Notes: generated by a model from the letters alone, not told the origin. DNA of 20,826 bases from Clostridia bacterium (GCA_900772235.1 CAAGQX010000165.1:1-20826), one strand, 5' to 3'; positions 1 through 8,877 are shown, counted from the stretch's first letter. Numbers and translations are program-made.

Positions 1-146
1 ACCCTACATACCTCCCGGATTTTCTTGAAAAAAATAATATATATAACTCCGACGAGATTGGGCGGACTGTTGTAGTAAAAATAAACAAAAACTCACACAA
101 ATTACAATTTCTTTGTCAGATTCATACAAAAAAAAGTTATAAAACC
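1..146. other. Intergenic DNA without recognised gene
   Basis: No convincing coding frame is visible in this opening stretch. The first bases (2-10) are the reverse complement of the TATGTAGGG that begins the palindromic repeat near 8849, so the window may open inside a diverged, inverted copy of that repeat; a 9-base match is weak evidence. Confidence 0.4.
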
Positions 147-175
147 TTGAAAAATTAAATCACATAATGTATAAT
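147..175 (+). promoter_or_regulatory. Predicted sigma-A promoter P1 upstream of rsmD
   Basis: TTGAAA at 147-152 and a perfect TATAAT at 170-175 are separated by 17 bases. The predicted start near 182 would give rsmD a leader of about 110 bases. This comes from consensus matching only; AT-rich DNA gives false positives, but the spacing and the perfect -10 are good. Confidence 0.6.
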
Positions 176-240
176 ATATAAGAAATTATATTCAAATGTT
201 ACAAAAATATTATATCTATATGACAATTGCGTTAAGACTA

Positions 241-268
241 TTGACATATAAAAAAAAACAAATAAAAT
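241..268 (+). promoter_or_regulatory. Predicted sigma-A promoter P2 immediately upstream of rsmD
   Basis: A perfect TTGACA at 241-246 is followed after 16 bases by TAAAAT (263-268, five of six matches). Transcription would begin close to the ribosome binding site AGAGG at 282-286. It could act together with P1. Confidence 0.5.
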
Positions 269-292
269 ATATAGATATAAAAGAGGTTTTTC

Positions 293-850
293 ATGAGAGT
301 AATTAGTGGAAACTCTAGAGGCAAGAAGTTAATTGCCCTAGATAGCAAAAATACAAGACCAACATTAGATAGAGTAAAAGAAGCATTATTTAGCAAAATC
401 CAATATGAACTTCAAGATGCAGTTGTTTTAGATTTATTTGCCGGAACAGGGGCATTAGGAATTGAAGCATTAAGTAGAGGAGCCAAAGAGGCTGTATTTT
501 GCGACAAAGCACCTGAGGCAATAAAGATAATAAAACAAAATGTAGAAAACACTAGGAACTTAGAAAAATCTATTATCATAAATAAGGATTATAGCTTGGC
601 TCTTGAAAAAATACTAAAACTAAATAAGAAATTCGATATTGTATTTCTAGATCCACCCTATAAAACAAATTTCGCGATTGAAGGCTTAAAAAAGATAATT
701 ATGAGCAATTTGCTAACAGAAGACGGAATTATTATTATAGAAACAGATGATGTAAATAAGGAAAAAGAAATTTTAGAAATTGAAAAGGCAGAAATTTTTG
801 ATAAAAGAAAATATGGAAGCGTTTGGCTCATATTTATTCGAAAGGAGTAA
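293..850 (+). CDS. rsmD: 16S rRNA (guanine(966)-N2)-methyltransferase RsmD
   Basis: Cytoplasmic S-adenosylmethionine-dependent methyltransferase expected to methylate N2 of G966 (E. coli numbering) in 16S rRNA during small-subunit assembly. The 185-residue protein has the family's N-terminal MRVISGNSRGKKL and RPTLDRVKEALF segments. It also has a Rossmann SAM-binding loop (VLDLFAGTGALGIEAL, about residues 45-60) and the catalytic DPPY motif at residues 120-123. Length is normal for RsmD. The ATG at 293 is preceded by AGAGG (282-286). It is the first gene after two predicted promoters and its stop lies three bases before the next start, so the two genes form an operon. coaD, often next to rsmD in Firmicutes, is not here. 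Confidence 0.95.
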   Translation: MRVISGNSRGKKLIALDSKNTRPTLDRVKEALFSKIQYELQDAVVLDLFAGTGALGIEALSRGAKEAVFCDKAPEAIKIIKQNVENTRNLEKSIIINKDYSLALEKILKLNKKFDIVFLDPPYKTNFAIEGLKKIIMSNLLTEDGIIIIETDDVNKEKEILEIEKAEIFDKRKYGSVWLIFIRKE

Positions 851-853
851 AAA

Positions 854-1312
854 ATGGAAATTTTTACATTACTAGAAACATTAGAGGATATAATGGAAAG
901 AAGTAAAGGCATACCGTTTACAGAAAAAGGTATAGTTGAAAAGGATGAAGTTTTAGAAATAATAAAAGAAATAAGATTGAAATTACCAGATGAATTAAAA
1001 CAAGCTAAATGGGTAAAAGAAGAAAGAAATAGAATATTAGAAGAAGCTAAAAAAGAAGCTGATGGAATAGTTAGAGAAGCTGAAAATAGAATCATTGCTA
1101 TGATAGATGAACACGAAATTACAAGAAAAGCATATGATCAAAAAGCAGAAATAATAGAAACAGCAAATGAAATGTCAAGAGAAATTTCAAAAGGAACAAA
1201 AGACTATGCAGATGCTATACTTGCAAACCTAGAAAATGCAATAAATAATGTAAGCGTTTCAATAAATGAAGCTATAAAAACAATAGAAATAAACAGAAAA
1301 GAACTTAAATAA
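854..1312 (+). CDS. Coiled-coil V-type ATPase subunit H-like protein
   Basis: A 152-residue, highly charged, mostly helical protein of a family common in Clostridia beside rsmD, usually annotated 'ATPase' or 'V-type ATPase subunit H-like' because of its coiled coil. Its true function is not established. A short N-terminal region (about 1-50) with the conserved-looking LPDELKQAKWVKEERNRIL segment is followed by a heptad-like stretch rich in Glu, Lys and Ala (about 55-105). It has no signal peptide or membrane segment. The ribosome binding site AAGGAG overlaps the end of rsmD, which suggests translational coupling, and a strong terminator follows. The low-complexity coil makes distant homology unreliable, so I would not call it a real ATPase subunit. 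Confidence 0.75.
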   Translation: MEIFTLLETLEDIMERSKGIPFTEKGIVEKDEVLEIIKEIRLKLPDELKQAKWVKEERNRILEEAKKEADGIVREAENRIIAMIDEHEITRKAYDQKAEIIETANEMSREISKGTKDYADAILANLENAINNVSVSINEAIKTIEINRKELK

Positions 1313-1319
1313 AATCTGA

Positions 1320-1364
1320 AAGTCAGAAAATTAAATCATAAGATTTAAACCTTCTGGCTTTTTT
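1320..1364 (+). terminator. Intrinsic terminator after the coiled-coil gene
   Basis: Outer stem AAGTCAGAA (1320-1328) pairs with TTCTGGCTT (1352-1360) with one G-U pair. Inner stem TTAAATC (1331-1337) pairs with GATTTAA (1342-1348). A run of six T follows (1359-1364). It lies only 19 bases before the ftsK start and could end the rsmD transcript or attenuate read-through into ftsK. Confidence 0.8.
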
Positions 1365-1382
1365 AGTTAAGAGGAGAAATAA

Positions 1383-3714
1383 ATGGCAAGAAAAAAAGCA
1401 AAAAGAAAAGCAATAAAAAAGAATAATAAAGATATGCAAGTAGCAGTATTATTGCTACTTAGTGTGTTATCTGCAATACTAATTTATGTACAATCTGGCT
1501 ATATTGGAGAACATTTAAGCCCAATGCTAGGCGGAGTTATAGGCTGGATAAAATATATAATACCAGTTGGAGTTTTTTCAATTGCAATAAGTGTGGCGTG
1601 CGATAAAGATAGACAATATGTTACATCTAAATTAATACAATATTTTATATTACTAATATGTATTTCTGTATTAATAACTGTATTTAAGGGAAATATAGAT
1701 GTACAAAATAAAGAATTTGAAGAAACTGTTGTAGATTCATACCAAGCAGGATTAAAAAGCATAGGTGGAGGCGCTATTGGGGCAATAGTAGCATATCCAT
1801 TAATAGAACTAATAGATAAAACAGGAACAATAATACTTGCAATTGGAGTAGGAATAATATCTACAATTTTCTTATATGGAGTAAGACCAGCAGAAATTGT
1901 TAAAAATATAGTTGAAAGAAGAAATGAAGAAAAGCTAGAAAGACAAGAAGAAAGAAAAAATGAAGAAAAAAGAGCAAAGGTAAAATATAAAGAAGATATT
2001 GAACCAGAAATAGAAATAAAAGAAGAGAAAACTACACATACTTTATTTGGAAAGAAAGATAAAAAACAAATAGAAAAAGAAAACTCAGAAATTTTGGATG
2101 ACCAAATAAAAATAAAATTGCCATCAGCAGACAAACAAGAAAATAAAAATGAATTATTTAAAAAGCAAGAAGAAGTAAAAGAAGATAAGTCTAGAGAAGT
2201 TTTAACTTTGGAACATGCTATAACAGTGGAAGATAAAAATTATGAATTTCCACCAGTTAGCTTTTTAAAGGAAGGAAAAATTAGCGCAAAAAGCTCTAAA
2301 AAAGCAATACAAGATACAGCAAGCAAGTTGCAAAGAACACTATATAGTTTTGGTGTTTCTGCTAAAGTTGAAAATGTATCTGTAGGGCCAACAATTACAA
2401 GATATGAGCTTAAACCAGCTGAGGGTGTAAGAGTAAATAAAATAGCAAACTTGTCAGACGACATTGCACTTAGCTTAGCAGCAGAAAGCATAAGAATAGA
2501 GGCACCAATTCCAGGAAAACAAGCAGTTGGTATAGAAATACCAAATAAAGAAAAAGAAGTTGTTAGCTTAAGAGAGGTTATAGATAGTGATAATTTCAGA
2601 AATGCAAAATCTAAATTAGCATTTGCATTAGGAAAAGATGCAGCAGGCGAGCTAGTTATAACAGATATTGCAAAAATGCCACACGTACTTATAGCAGGAA
2701 GTACAGGCTCTGGAAAAAGTGTTTGTATAAATACATTAATAACAAGTATTATTTATAAAGCAAAACCAAGTGAAGTAAAACTTGTAATGGTAGACCCAAA
2801 AGTAGTAGAACTTTCTATATATAATGGAATACCACATTTATTAATACCAGTTGTAACAGACCCAAGAAAAGCTGCAGGAGCACTTGCGTGGGCTGTGCAA
2901 GAAATGGAAAATAGATATCACTTATTCGCAGAGAAAAATGTAAGAGAAATTGAAGGATACAATGAAGCATTAGAAAAAGAAGGATTGGATGAAAAATTAC
3001 CACAAATAGTAATTATTATAGACGAGCTTGCAGATTTAATGATGGTAGCTTCAAAAGATGTAGAAGAAGCAATATGTAGATTAGCCCAAAAAGCCAGAGC
3101 AGCAGGTATGCACTTAGTTATTGCAACACAAAGACCATCAGTAGATGTAATTACAGGTTTAATAAAAGCAAACATTGCAACAAGAATTGCCTTTGCAGTA
3201 ACATCACGGTATAGATTCTAGAACAATTTTAGACTGTGGAGGAGCTGAAAAATTGCTAGGAAAAGGCGATATGCTATTTGCAATGTCTGGAGGACAAAAA
3301 AAGCAAAGAGTCCAATGCGCATACATTTCAGATGGGGAAGTAGAAAAAATAGTGGAATTCCTAAAAACAAATGGTGGTGGACCAACATATAGTGAGGATG
3401 TTTTAGCAAAAATTGAAAAAGCTAATTCAACAGACAAAGAATTAGACGAAGATCCTGATGATGATACAGATCCATTCTTAATGGAAGCAATAGAAGCAGT
3501 AATAGATATGGGACAAGCATCTGCTTCATACATACAAAGAAAATTTAAAGTTGGATATGCTAGAGCTGCAAGAATAATAGACCAAATGGAAGAAAGAGGA
3601 ATTATATCTGGCTATGAAGGAAGCAAACCAAGAAAAGTGCTAATGCCAAAAGAAAGATGGGAAGAATTAAAAATGGCTCAGCCAGCAGAAAATGACAGCA
3701 ACGAGTCTAACTAA
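1383..3714 (+). CDS. ftsK: FtsK/SpoIIIE DNA translocase, two frames joined by +1 shift at CGG
   Basis: Membrane-anchored, ATP-driven DNA pump that clears chromosomal DNA from the septum. The first frame (1383-3221) holds about four N-terminal membrane helices (residues 18-175), a charged linker (about 176-290), and the RecA-like motor with Walker A AGSTGSGKS (438-446) and Walker B IIIDE (D547, E548). It stops at TAG 3219-3221, just after FAVTS. The rest of the motor (IDSRTILDCGGAEKLLGKGD) and the winged-helix gamma domain (GYARAARIIDQMEERGI) continue one base further on, from 3208 to 3714. Reading GGT at 3208-3210 instead of CGG at 3207-3209 gives 776 residues, normal for the family. Both halves look fully conserved, so this is more likely recoding or a single-base error than an old pseudogene. 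The start has GAGGAG at 1371-1376. Confidence 0.85.
3207..3221 (+). other. Candidate +1 recoding site in ftsK (CGG T, then stop)
   Basis: The zero frame reads TCA CGG TAT AGA TTC TAG. Skipping the C at 3207 gives TCA GGT ATA GAT TCT AGA, that is S-G-I-D-S-R, which fits the FtsK family segment that normally reads S-x-(I/V/T)-D-S-R-T-I-L. An alternative is CGG read as an amino acid with T3210 skipped (S-x-I-D). The stop in the zero frame is the fourth codon after CGG. No prfB-like internal Shine-Dalgarno or obvious pseudoknot was seen. Confidence 0.6.
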
Positions 3715-3749
3715 AAATAATTTTAACAATCAAAAGAGAAGGTGAAATT

Positions 3750-5250
3750 TTGGAGAAGAAAAGATTAATTGCAAAATTGAATATAAAAGATTACGGTAAA
3801 GAACTTGAAAATATTTTGCAAACAAAACCATTTTCCAAAATTGCTAAAAACCTTCTTTTAAGTATGTTTTATAAAATAGAAAATTCTTATGATGATTACC
3901 AAAAAGTAAAAGTAGAAGTTCCGAGTAAAAAAAATTTTTTACAAGAACTATTAAATATTATAGATTTAGATTGCAAAGAAATAGAAATTACAAAACCTAA
4001 AATAGAAAATGATGTTATAGAAGATAGAAAAAGCACAATAGTCAAAGAAGAAAATAAAATAATAACTTATCAAAATGAATTAGAAATATTAGAAAAATTA
4101 TATGAATTAAACAATAATAAGTTTAATATAATAACCGAAAATACTATAAAATCTAAAGCACTTTCGAACTTATTAAATGAAGGAGAAATGCTTTCTAAAA
4201 GCGAGGTTATTAAAGACTTTGACGGTTGGTCTTGGAATACCATAGAAGATGAAAACAAATATAATATATCAAAGCTAATATATATAGCTTTAACATATTT
4301 AATACGGCTATGAAACACTAGAGCAAAACAAAAATGTTAGCATACAAGAAATAGAAGATATATTAAAAGAAAAATATAAAGCTTCTAATGCAGAAAAACT
4401 TGTGAAAATTATAGCACAAATATCAATTATAAAATATGTTGAACTTAATCCAGAAGAAAAACAAAAAATAATGGAAGTAAAAACAGAGCTAGAAGAAAAA
4501 TTAATAAGCATAAATGATAAAGAACAGTATTTGGAAAACACTACAAAAGAAAAGAAGAAATGTTTAAAAGAAATAGAAAAAATAGATAAATATATAAATG
4601 ATGATTTATTACTAAAAAAAGAATATATAAAACAAAATGAGGTTTTACCGCAAGAAGAAAGAGTTTTTTCTTTAAGTGATTTTAGCGAAAAAATAGAAAA
4701 TAGAAGAATATATTTACAAAGAAAAATAGAAGAACTTACAGAAACAATGAAACCTAAAAATTATGTTAAAGAAAAAACAAAAATAGAAAAAGAGTATAAC
4801 TTTCTTAATGAAATATGTGTAGAAAATTTAAAAGAGGAAGCTTTTATATTTGAATTTGTTAAATTATTAATAAAAGCATTGAATATACAAATAGACAAAA
4901 TAACTTTAAAAAAAGAACTTATAGAAAAGATATATATTTTAAGATATTTGAATTTCTCAATAAAAGAAGAATATAAAAAACAGTTAGATAAATTACAAAA
5001 AAAGATAATTACACAAGGGTGCAATTTGAAGTTTTTAACTATATTTAGCCAAGATGTTACAGAAAATTATAGTATTTATAAAAACATATTTGAAACAAAA
5101 ATAATAGATTTAGAAAGCACATATATAGAAATAAGCAAAGATAATATAGTTAAAATATATGATGAAAACAGTTTAGAAAAAGAAGAAAAATATAATAAAT
5201 TTAAAGACATAATTATAAAATATAACAAAAGAATAAAAATATTTTTATAA
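3750..5250 (+). CDS. Unrecognised 499-residue helical/coiled-coil protein, two frames joined by +1 shift at CGG
   Basis: I do not recognise this family. Translation starts at TTG 3750 behind a good AAGGTG site (3739-3744). The first frame ends at TGA 4311-4313 after 187 codons. The next frame, one base on, is open from about 4297 to 5250. Reading GGC at 4306-4308 in place of CGG at 4305-4307 joins YLI to GYETLEQ and gives 499 residues. The product is Lys/Glu-rich and largely helical, with coiled-coil stretches near residues 235-285 and 300-330 and no membrane segment or signal peptide. It sits 35 bases after ftsK and 16 bases before the ribonuclease gene, so it probably shares their transcript. 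Both parts have the same composition and no internal start with a good ribosome binding site was seen for the second part, which favours one protein. Confidence 0.65.
4305..4313 (+). other. Candidate +1 recoding site in the 499-residue gene (CGG C, then stop)
   Basis: The zero frame reads TTA ATA CGG CTA TGA. Skipping the C at 4305 gives TTA ATA GGC TAT GAA ACA (L-I-G-Y-E-T) and opens the long downstream frame. The layout matches the ftsK site: an A-ending codon, then CGG, then a pyrimidine so that the +1 codon is Gly GGY, with a zero-frame stop close by. Confidence 0.6.
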
Positions 5251-5266
5251 AAATTAGGAGGTACTT

Positions 5267-6910
5267 ATGAAAATATCATTTTTAGGAGCAGCTAAAACAG
5301 TTACAGGTTCAAACTTTTTATTAGAAGGAGCAGGCAAAAAAATATTAGTAGATTGCGGGTTATACCAAGGAAAAGCATTAGAAGAAAGAGAAAATTATGA
5401 AGAATTTGCTTATAATGTACAAGATATAGATTTTATGCTATTAACACATGCACACATTGACCATTCTGGTAGGATTCCTAAATTGTATAAGGAAGGATAT
5501 AGAAACCCAGTAATTGCAACAAAAGCTACCTGCGATTTATGCGCAATAATGTTGCCAGACAGTGGGCACATTCAAGAAATGGAAAATGAGTGGCAAAACA
5601 GAAAAAGGAAAAGAAGTGGCAAAAAAGAATTACCACCACTTTATACCGCAGAAGAAGCTCAAAAATGTTTAGAAATATTTAAACCAGTAAAATATGACGA
5701 AATAATAGAACTAGACCCAAATATAAATGTAAGATTCAATGATGCAGGACATATGTTAGGTTCAAGTATTATAGAGGTTTGGGTAAAAGAAGGTGGAGAA
5801 ACAAAGAAAATAGTATTTACAGGAGACATTGGAAATAATGATATACCTCTTTTAGGAGCTCCAACAATGATGGAAAATGCAGATTTCTTGGTAATGGAAT
5901 CTACTTATGGAGGACGCTTACATATGAGAAACGACGACAAAGCAGAAATGTTTTTAAATATAGTAGCAGAAACTCTAGATAAGGGCGGAAATGTAGTAAT
6001 TCCTTCATTTGCAGTAGGAAGAACACAAGAAATATTATACGAACTAAATAAATTAAAAGAAAATAGAAATGATGAAGCATTTATAAAGAAATATGAAACA
6101 TTGATGAAAGCACTAGTATATGTAGACAGCCCACTTGCAACATCTGCAACAGAAGTATTCAGAAATAATATGGATCTTTTTGATGATGAGGTAAAACAAA
6201 GAATTCAAAGTGGAGATAATCCACTAGATTTCCCAGGACTACATTTTACACAAACCGTAGATGAATCTAAAGCATTAAACGAAAGCAAAATACCATCTAT
6301 AATAATTTCAGCAAGTGGAATGTGTGAAGTGGGGCGTATAAAACACCATTTAAAACACAATTTATGGGATCCTAGAAACACAATTCTTTTTGTTGGTTAC
6401 CAAGCACCAGGTACATTAGGAGCAAAAATTGTATCTGGAGAAAAAAAGGTTAAAATATTTGGAGAAGAAGTTGCTGTAAATGCTAGAATAGAATATATTG
6501 AAGGGTACTCTGGACACGCAGACCAAGAGTGGCTATTAAACTTTGTATATTCATTTATAAATAAACCAAAACACATCTTTTTAGTACACGGAGAACCAGA
6601 TGGACAAAAGATTTTAAAAGATAAAATTATAGAAACAACTAATATACCAGTAACAATACCAGACTATGGAGAAACATATAACCTAGATGATAGAATTAAT
6701 GTGATTTCTAAAGTCGATAGATTTGAAAAGCCAAAATATCTAAGATTAGAAGTAATAGATAGACTAGCAACACTAAAAGAAGAAATTGAAGATATGGAAG
6801 ATATGATAAAAGACGATATAGGTAATGAAGACAAAAATGATGAAGAAATAGAGGAAATAAATAGAAAAATAAAAGAATTAGAACAACAAATAGTTAAGAT
6901 AATTTCATAA
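5267..6910 (+). CDS. Beta-CASP metallo-beta-lactamase ribonuclease (CPSF-73/YSH1-like)
   Basis: Predicted zinc-dependent RNA endo/exonuclease of the metallo-beta-lactamase, beta-CASP and RMMBL class; it would act on cytoplasmic RNA. The 547-residue protein has the metal-binding HAHIDHSG motif (H61, H63, D65, H66) and an N-terminal GAAKTVTGSNFLLE strand typical of this branch. Later come a FTGDIGNND motif, the beta-CASP SGMCEVGRIKHHL segment, GYSGHADQEWL, and the RMMBL LVHGEPDG motif. An extra C-terminal stretch of about 80 residues is acidic and coiled-coil-like and differs from minimal family members. The start is well supported by AGGAGG 10 bases upstream. It is co-directional and tightly spaced with both neighbours. 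Its specific RNA targets are unknown; it is not RNase J, which differs in domain layout. Confidence 0.9.
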   Translation: MKISFLGAAKTVTGSNFLLEGAGKKILVDCGLYQGKALEERENYEEFAYNVQDIDFMLLTHAHIDHSGRIPKLYKEGYRNPVIATKATCDLCAIMLPDSGHIQEMENEWQNRKRKRSGKKELPPLYTAEEAQKCLEIFKPVKYDEIIELDPNINVRFNDAGHMLGSSIIEVWVKEGGETKKIVFTGDIGNNDIPLLGAPTMMENADFLVMESTYGGRLHMRNDDKAEMFLNIVAETLDKGGNVVIPSFAVGRTQEILYELNKLKENRNDEAFIKKYETLMKALVYVDSPLATSATEVFRNNMDLFDDEVKQRIQSGDNPLDFPGLHFTQTVDESKALNESKIPSIIISASGMCEVGRIKHHLKHNLWDPRNTILFVGYQAPGTLGAKIVSGEKKVKIFGEEVAVNARIEYIEGYSGHADQEWLLNFVYSFINKPKHIFLVHGEPDGQKILKDKIIETTNIPVTIPDYGETYNLDDRINVISKVDRFEKPKYLRLEVIDRLATLKEEIEDMEDMIKDDIGNEDKNDEEIEEINRKIKELEQQIVKIIS

Positions 6911-6929
6911 GAAAAACAAGGAGAAAGAA

Positions 6930-8828
6930 ATGGAAAAATATTTTAATGATGCAATAATTGGAAATGAAAATATAACAGCGAGTTTAACTAAAAATGGGGA
7001 ATTATTAAGACTATTATACCCATACACAGACTATAAACAATTTATAGATTTTTACCATATAGGTCTAAAAATTAATGATTCAAATATTGTGTATTTACAC
7101 GACGATATAAATAATGTTTATAATCAATACTATTTAGAAGGAACAAACATTTTAAATACAGAAATTTTAAACACATACTTTAAATTAAAAATATTACAAA
7201 CAGATTTTGTATGCATCAAAGAAAATGTGCTTGTAAGAAGATTTAAATTTGTTAATGAAAATGTAATTGATTTAAACTTGAATTTGCTAATACATTCTAA
7301 ACTAATAACAACAGACAATAATCAGGTAAGTGGATTGATTCAAAATGATGCATTATTGCAATATATGCACGATTATTCAGTTTGTACATTCTCAAAAGAC
7401 AAACTTTTAAGCACACAAATAAATAATACAAAGGCTAATATTTTTGAAGGTCAAATTGGAGATAAAGATTATGTTGGAATGTCTGCAGATTCTAGCATTA
7501 GCTATGATTTAAATATATTAAAACCAAATGAAGAAAAAACATTTGAAATGTATATTTATATAGATGATAATAAAAATGGTTTATATGGAATAGATAAAAC
7601 AATAGAACGAATTAGAAAAATAGATTTTAAAACAGAACAAGAAAATACAAAGAAGTATTGGCAAAAATATTTAAAAAGTCACGATGGGCTAAACTTAAAT
7701 TTGACAGATAATTTAAGAAATAAAAAAATAGAAGAAATCTATAATAGAACAATATTATTATATCCATTACTTACAAACGGTGAAACTGGAGGAATATCGG
7801 CAGCAGTGGAAGTAGATGAAAAATTAACTAAATGTGGCAGATATACATATTGCTGGCCACGAGATGCAGTATTTATTACAAATGCTATGGATATTTTGAA
7901 TATGAAAAAAGAAGTAGAAAAGTTTTATAAAGTATTTTGTAAAAATACCCAAAGTAGAAATGGCATATGGGAACAAAGATTTTTTACAGATGGAAAGCTT
8001 GCTCCCTGCTGGGGCTACCAAATAGATGAAACAGCTTCAGTAGTATATGGAGTATATAATCATTATTTAAAAACAATGGACAAAAAATTTCTTAAAGATA
8101 ATTTAAAAATGACAGAAAAAGCAATAAAATTTTTACAAAAATATGTAACAGATGTATTAGAAAAAGAAAACAAAATGCATGTAAGCTATGATTTATGGGA
8201 AATGTATGAAGGTGTTCACTTATATTCAATGGCAAGCATATATTCTGCTTTTGATGCAATGATAAACATTTATGAAGAATTAAAAGAAGAGTTTACTAAA
8301 AATAGAGTAAAACAAGAAAATGTAAATAAAGAAAAAGAAACTTTAAGAAAAGAACTTGTAAAACTAAAAGAATATTGCTTAAAGAATTTCTACGATGAAA
8401 CTAAAAAAAGCTTCGTAAGGAATTTAGAGGATAAAAAAATAGATATAAGTATACTAGGAGCAATAACACCATTTAAAATGCTAACAGCAAAAGAAAAGAA
8501 GGTATTAAATACAGTAGAAAGAATAAATATGACACTTAGAACTTATACAGGTGGATACCAAAGATTTGAAAAGGACCACTATATGGGAGGAAATCCTTGG
8601 GTAATAGCAAATTTATGGATGGCAAACTATTATTTAGAAACAGGAGAAAATAAAAAGGCAAGAGAATGTTTTGACTTTGTATTACAAACTGCTGGAAAAC
8701 ACGGATATCTTGCAGAACAAATAGATAATAGCACAATGTCTCCAGCTTGGATTATAGGACTTGGCTGGTCACACGCAATGTTCATAATAACAGTTCAAAA
8801 AATGCTAGAAAAAGGACTAATTAGGTAA
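6930..8828 (+). CDS. GH15 family glycoside hydrolase (glucoamylase-like)
   Basis: Cytoplasmic by sequence (no signal peptide). It should release glucose from alpha-glucan ends, probably in turnover of stored glycogen or imported maltodextrin, though trehalase or isomaltase activity cannot be excluded in GH15. The N-terminal 260 residues form the beta-sandwich typical of prokaryotic GH15. The (alpha/alpha)6 catalytic domain follows. Visible motifs are YTYCWPRDAVF (R311, D312), DLWEMYEG with the likely general acid E424, and YLAEQIDNSTM with the likely general base E596, close to SPAWIIGLGWSHAMF. At 632 residues it is full length. It starts 19 bases after the ribonuclease gene behind AAGGAGA, so it is probably the last gene of the ftsK-led transcript. 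Confidence 0.88.
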   Translation: MEKYFNDAIIGNENITASLTKNGELLRLLYPYTDYKQFIDFYHIGLKINDSNIVYLHDDINNVYNQYYLEGTNILNTEILNTYFKLKILQTDFVCIKENVLVRRFKFVNENVIDLNLNLLIHSKLITTDNNQVSGLIQNDALLQYMHDYSVCTFSKDKLLSTQINNTKANIFEGQIGDKDYVGMSADSSISYDLNILKPNEEKTFEMYIYIDDNKNGLYGIDKTIERIRKIDFKTEQENTKKYWQKYLKSHDGLNLNLTDNLRNKKIEEIYNRTILLYPLLTNGETGGISAAVEVDEKLTKCGRYTYCWPRDAVFITNAMDILNMKKEVEKFYKVFCKNTQSRNGIWEQRFFTDGKLAPCWGYQIDETASVVYGVYNHYLKTMDKKFLKDNLKMTEKAIKFLQKYVTDVLEKENKMHVSYDLWEMYEGVHLYSMASIYSAFDAMINIYEELKEEFTKNRVKQENVNKEKETLRKELVKLKEYCLKNFYDETKKSFVRNLEDKKIDISILGAITPFKMLTAKEKKVLNTVERINMTLRTYTGGYQRFEKDHYMGGNPWVIANLWMANYYLETGENKKARECFDFVLQTAGKHGYLAEQIDNSTMSPAWIIGLGWSHAMFIITVQKMLEKGLIR

Positions 8829-8848
8829 TAAACTAATAAATGTAGAGC

Positions 8849-8877
8849 TATGTAGGGACGGGTTCTAAACCCGTCCG
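8849..8877. repeat. Short palindromic intergenic repeat, possible terminator
   Basis: TATGTAGG leads into a perfect 9-bp palindrome: GGACGGGTT (8856-8864) and AACCCGTCC (8868-8876) around a 3-base loop. It is GC-rich against very AT-rich flanks, which is typical of dispersed intergenic repeats in Clostridia. As RNA it would fold strongly and lies 20 bases after the GH15 stop, so it may end or stabilise that transcript, but no T-tract follows. Copy number cannot be judged from one window. Confidence 0.6.

Noticed and set aside
3180..3215. prfB-like frameshift stimulated by an internal Shine-Dalgarno
   Set aside because: No AGGGGG-like sequence lies just upstream of either CGG site, and neither shift occurs directly on a stop codon.
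1383..3714. ftsK as a decayed pseudogene
   Set aside because: Both halves keep all family motifs and there is only one frame change; decay would normally leave more damage. An artefact or recoding is more likely.
3207..4308. CGG simply reassigned to another amino acid such as Gln
   Set aside because: Reassignment alone does not restore the frame; one base must still be skipped at both sites. It could act together with a shift, so it is not fully excluded.
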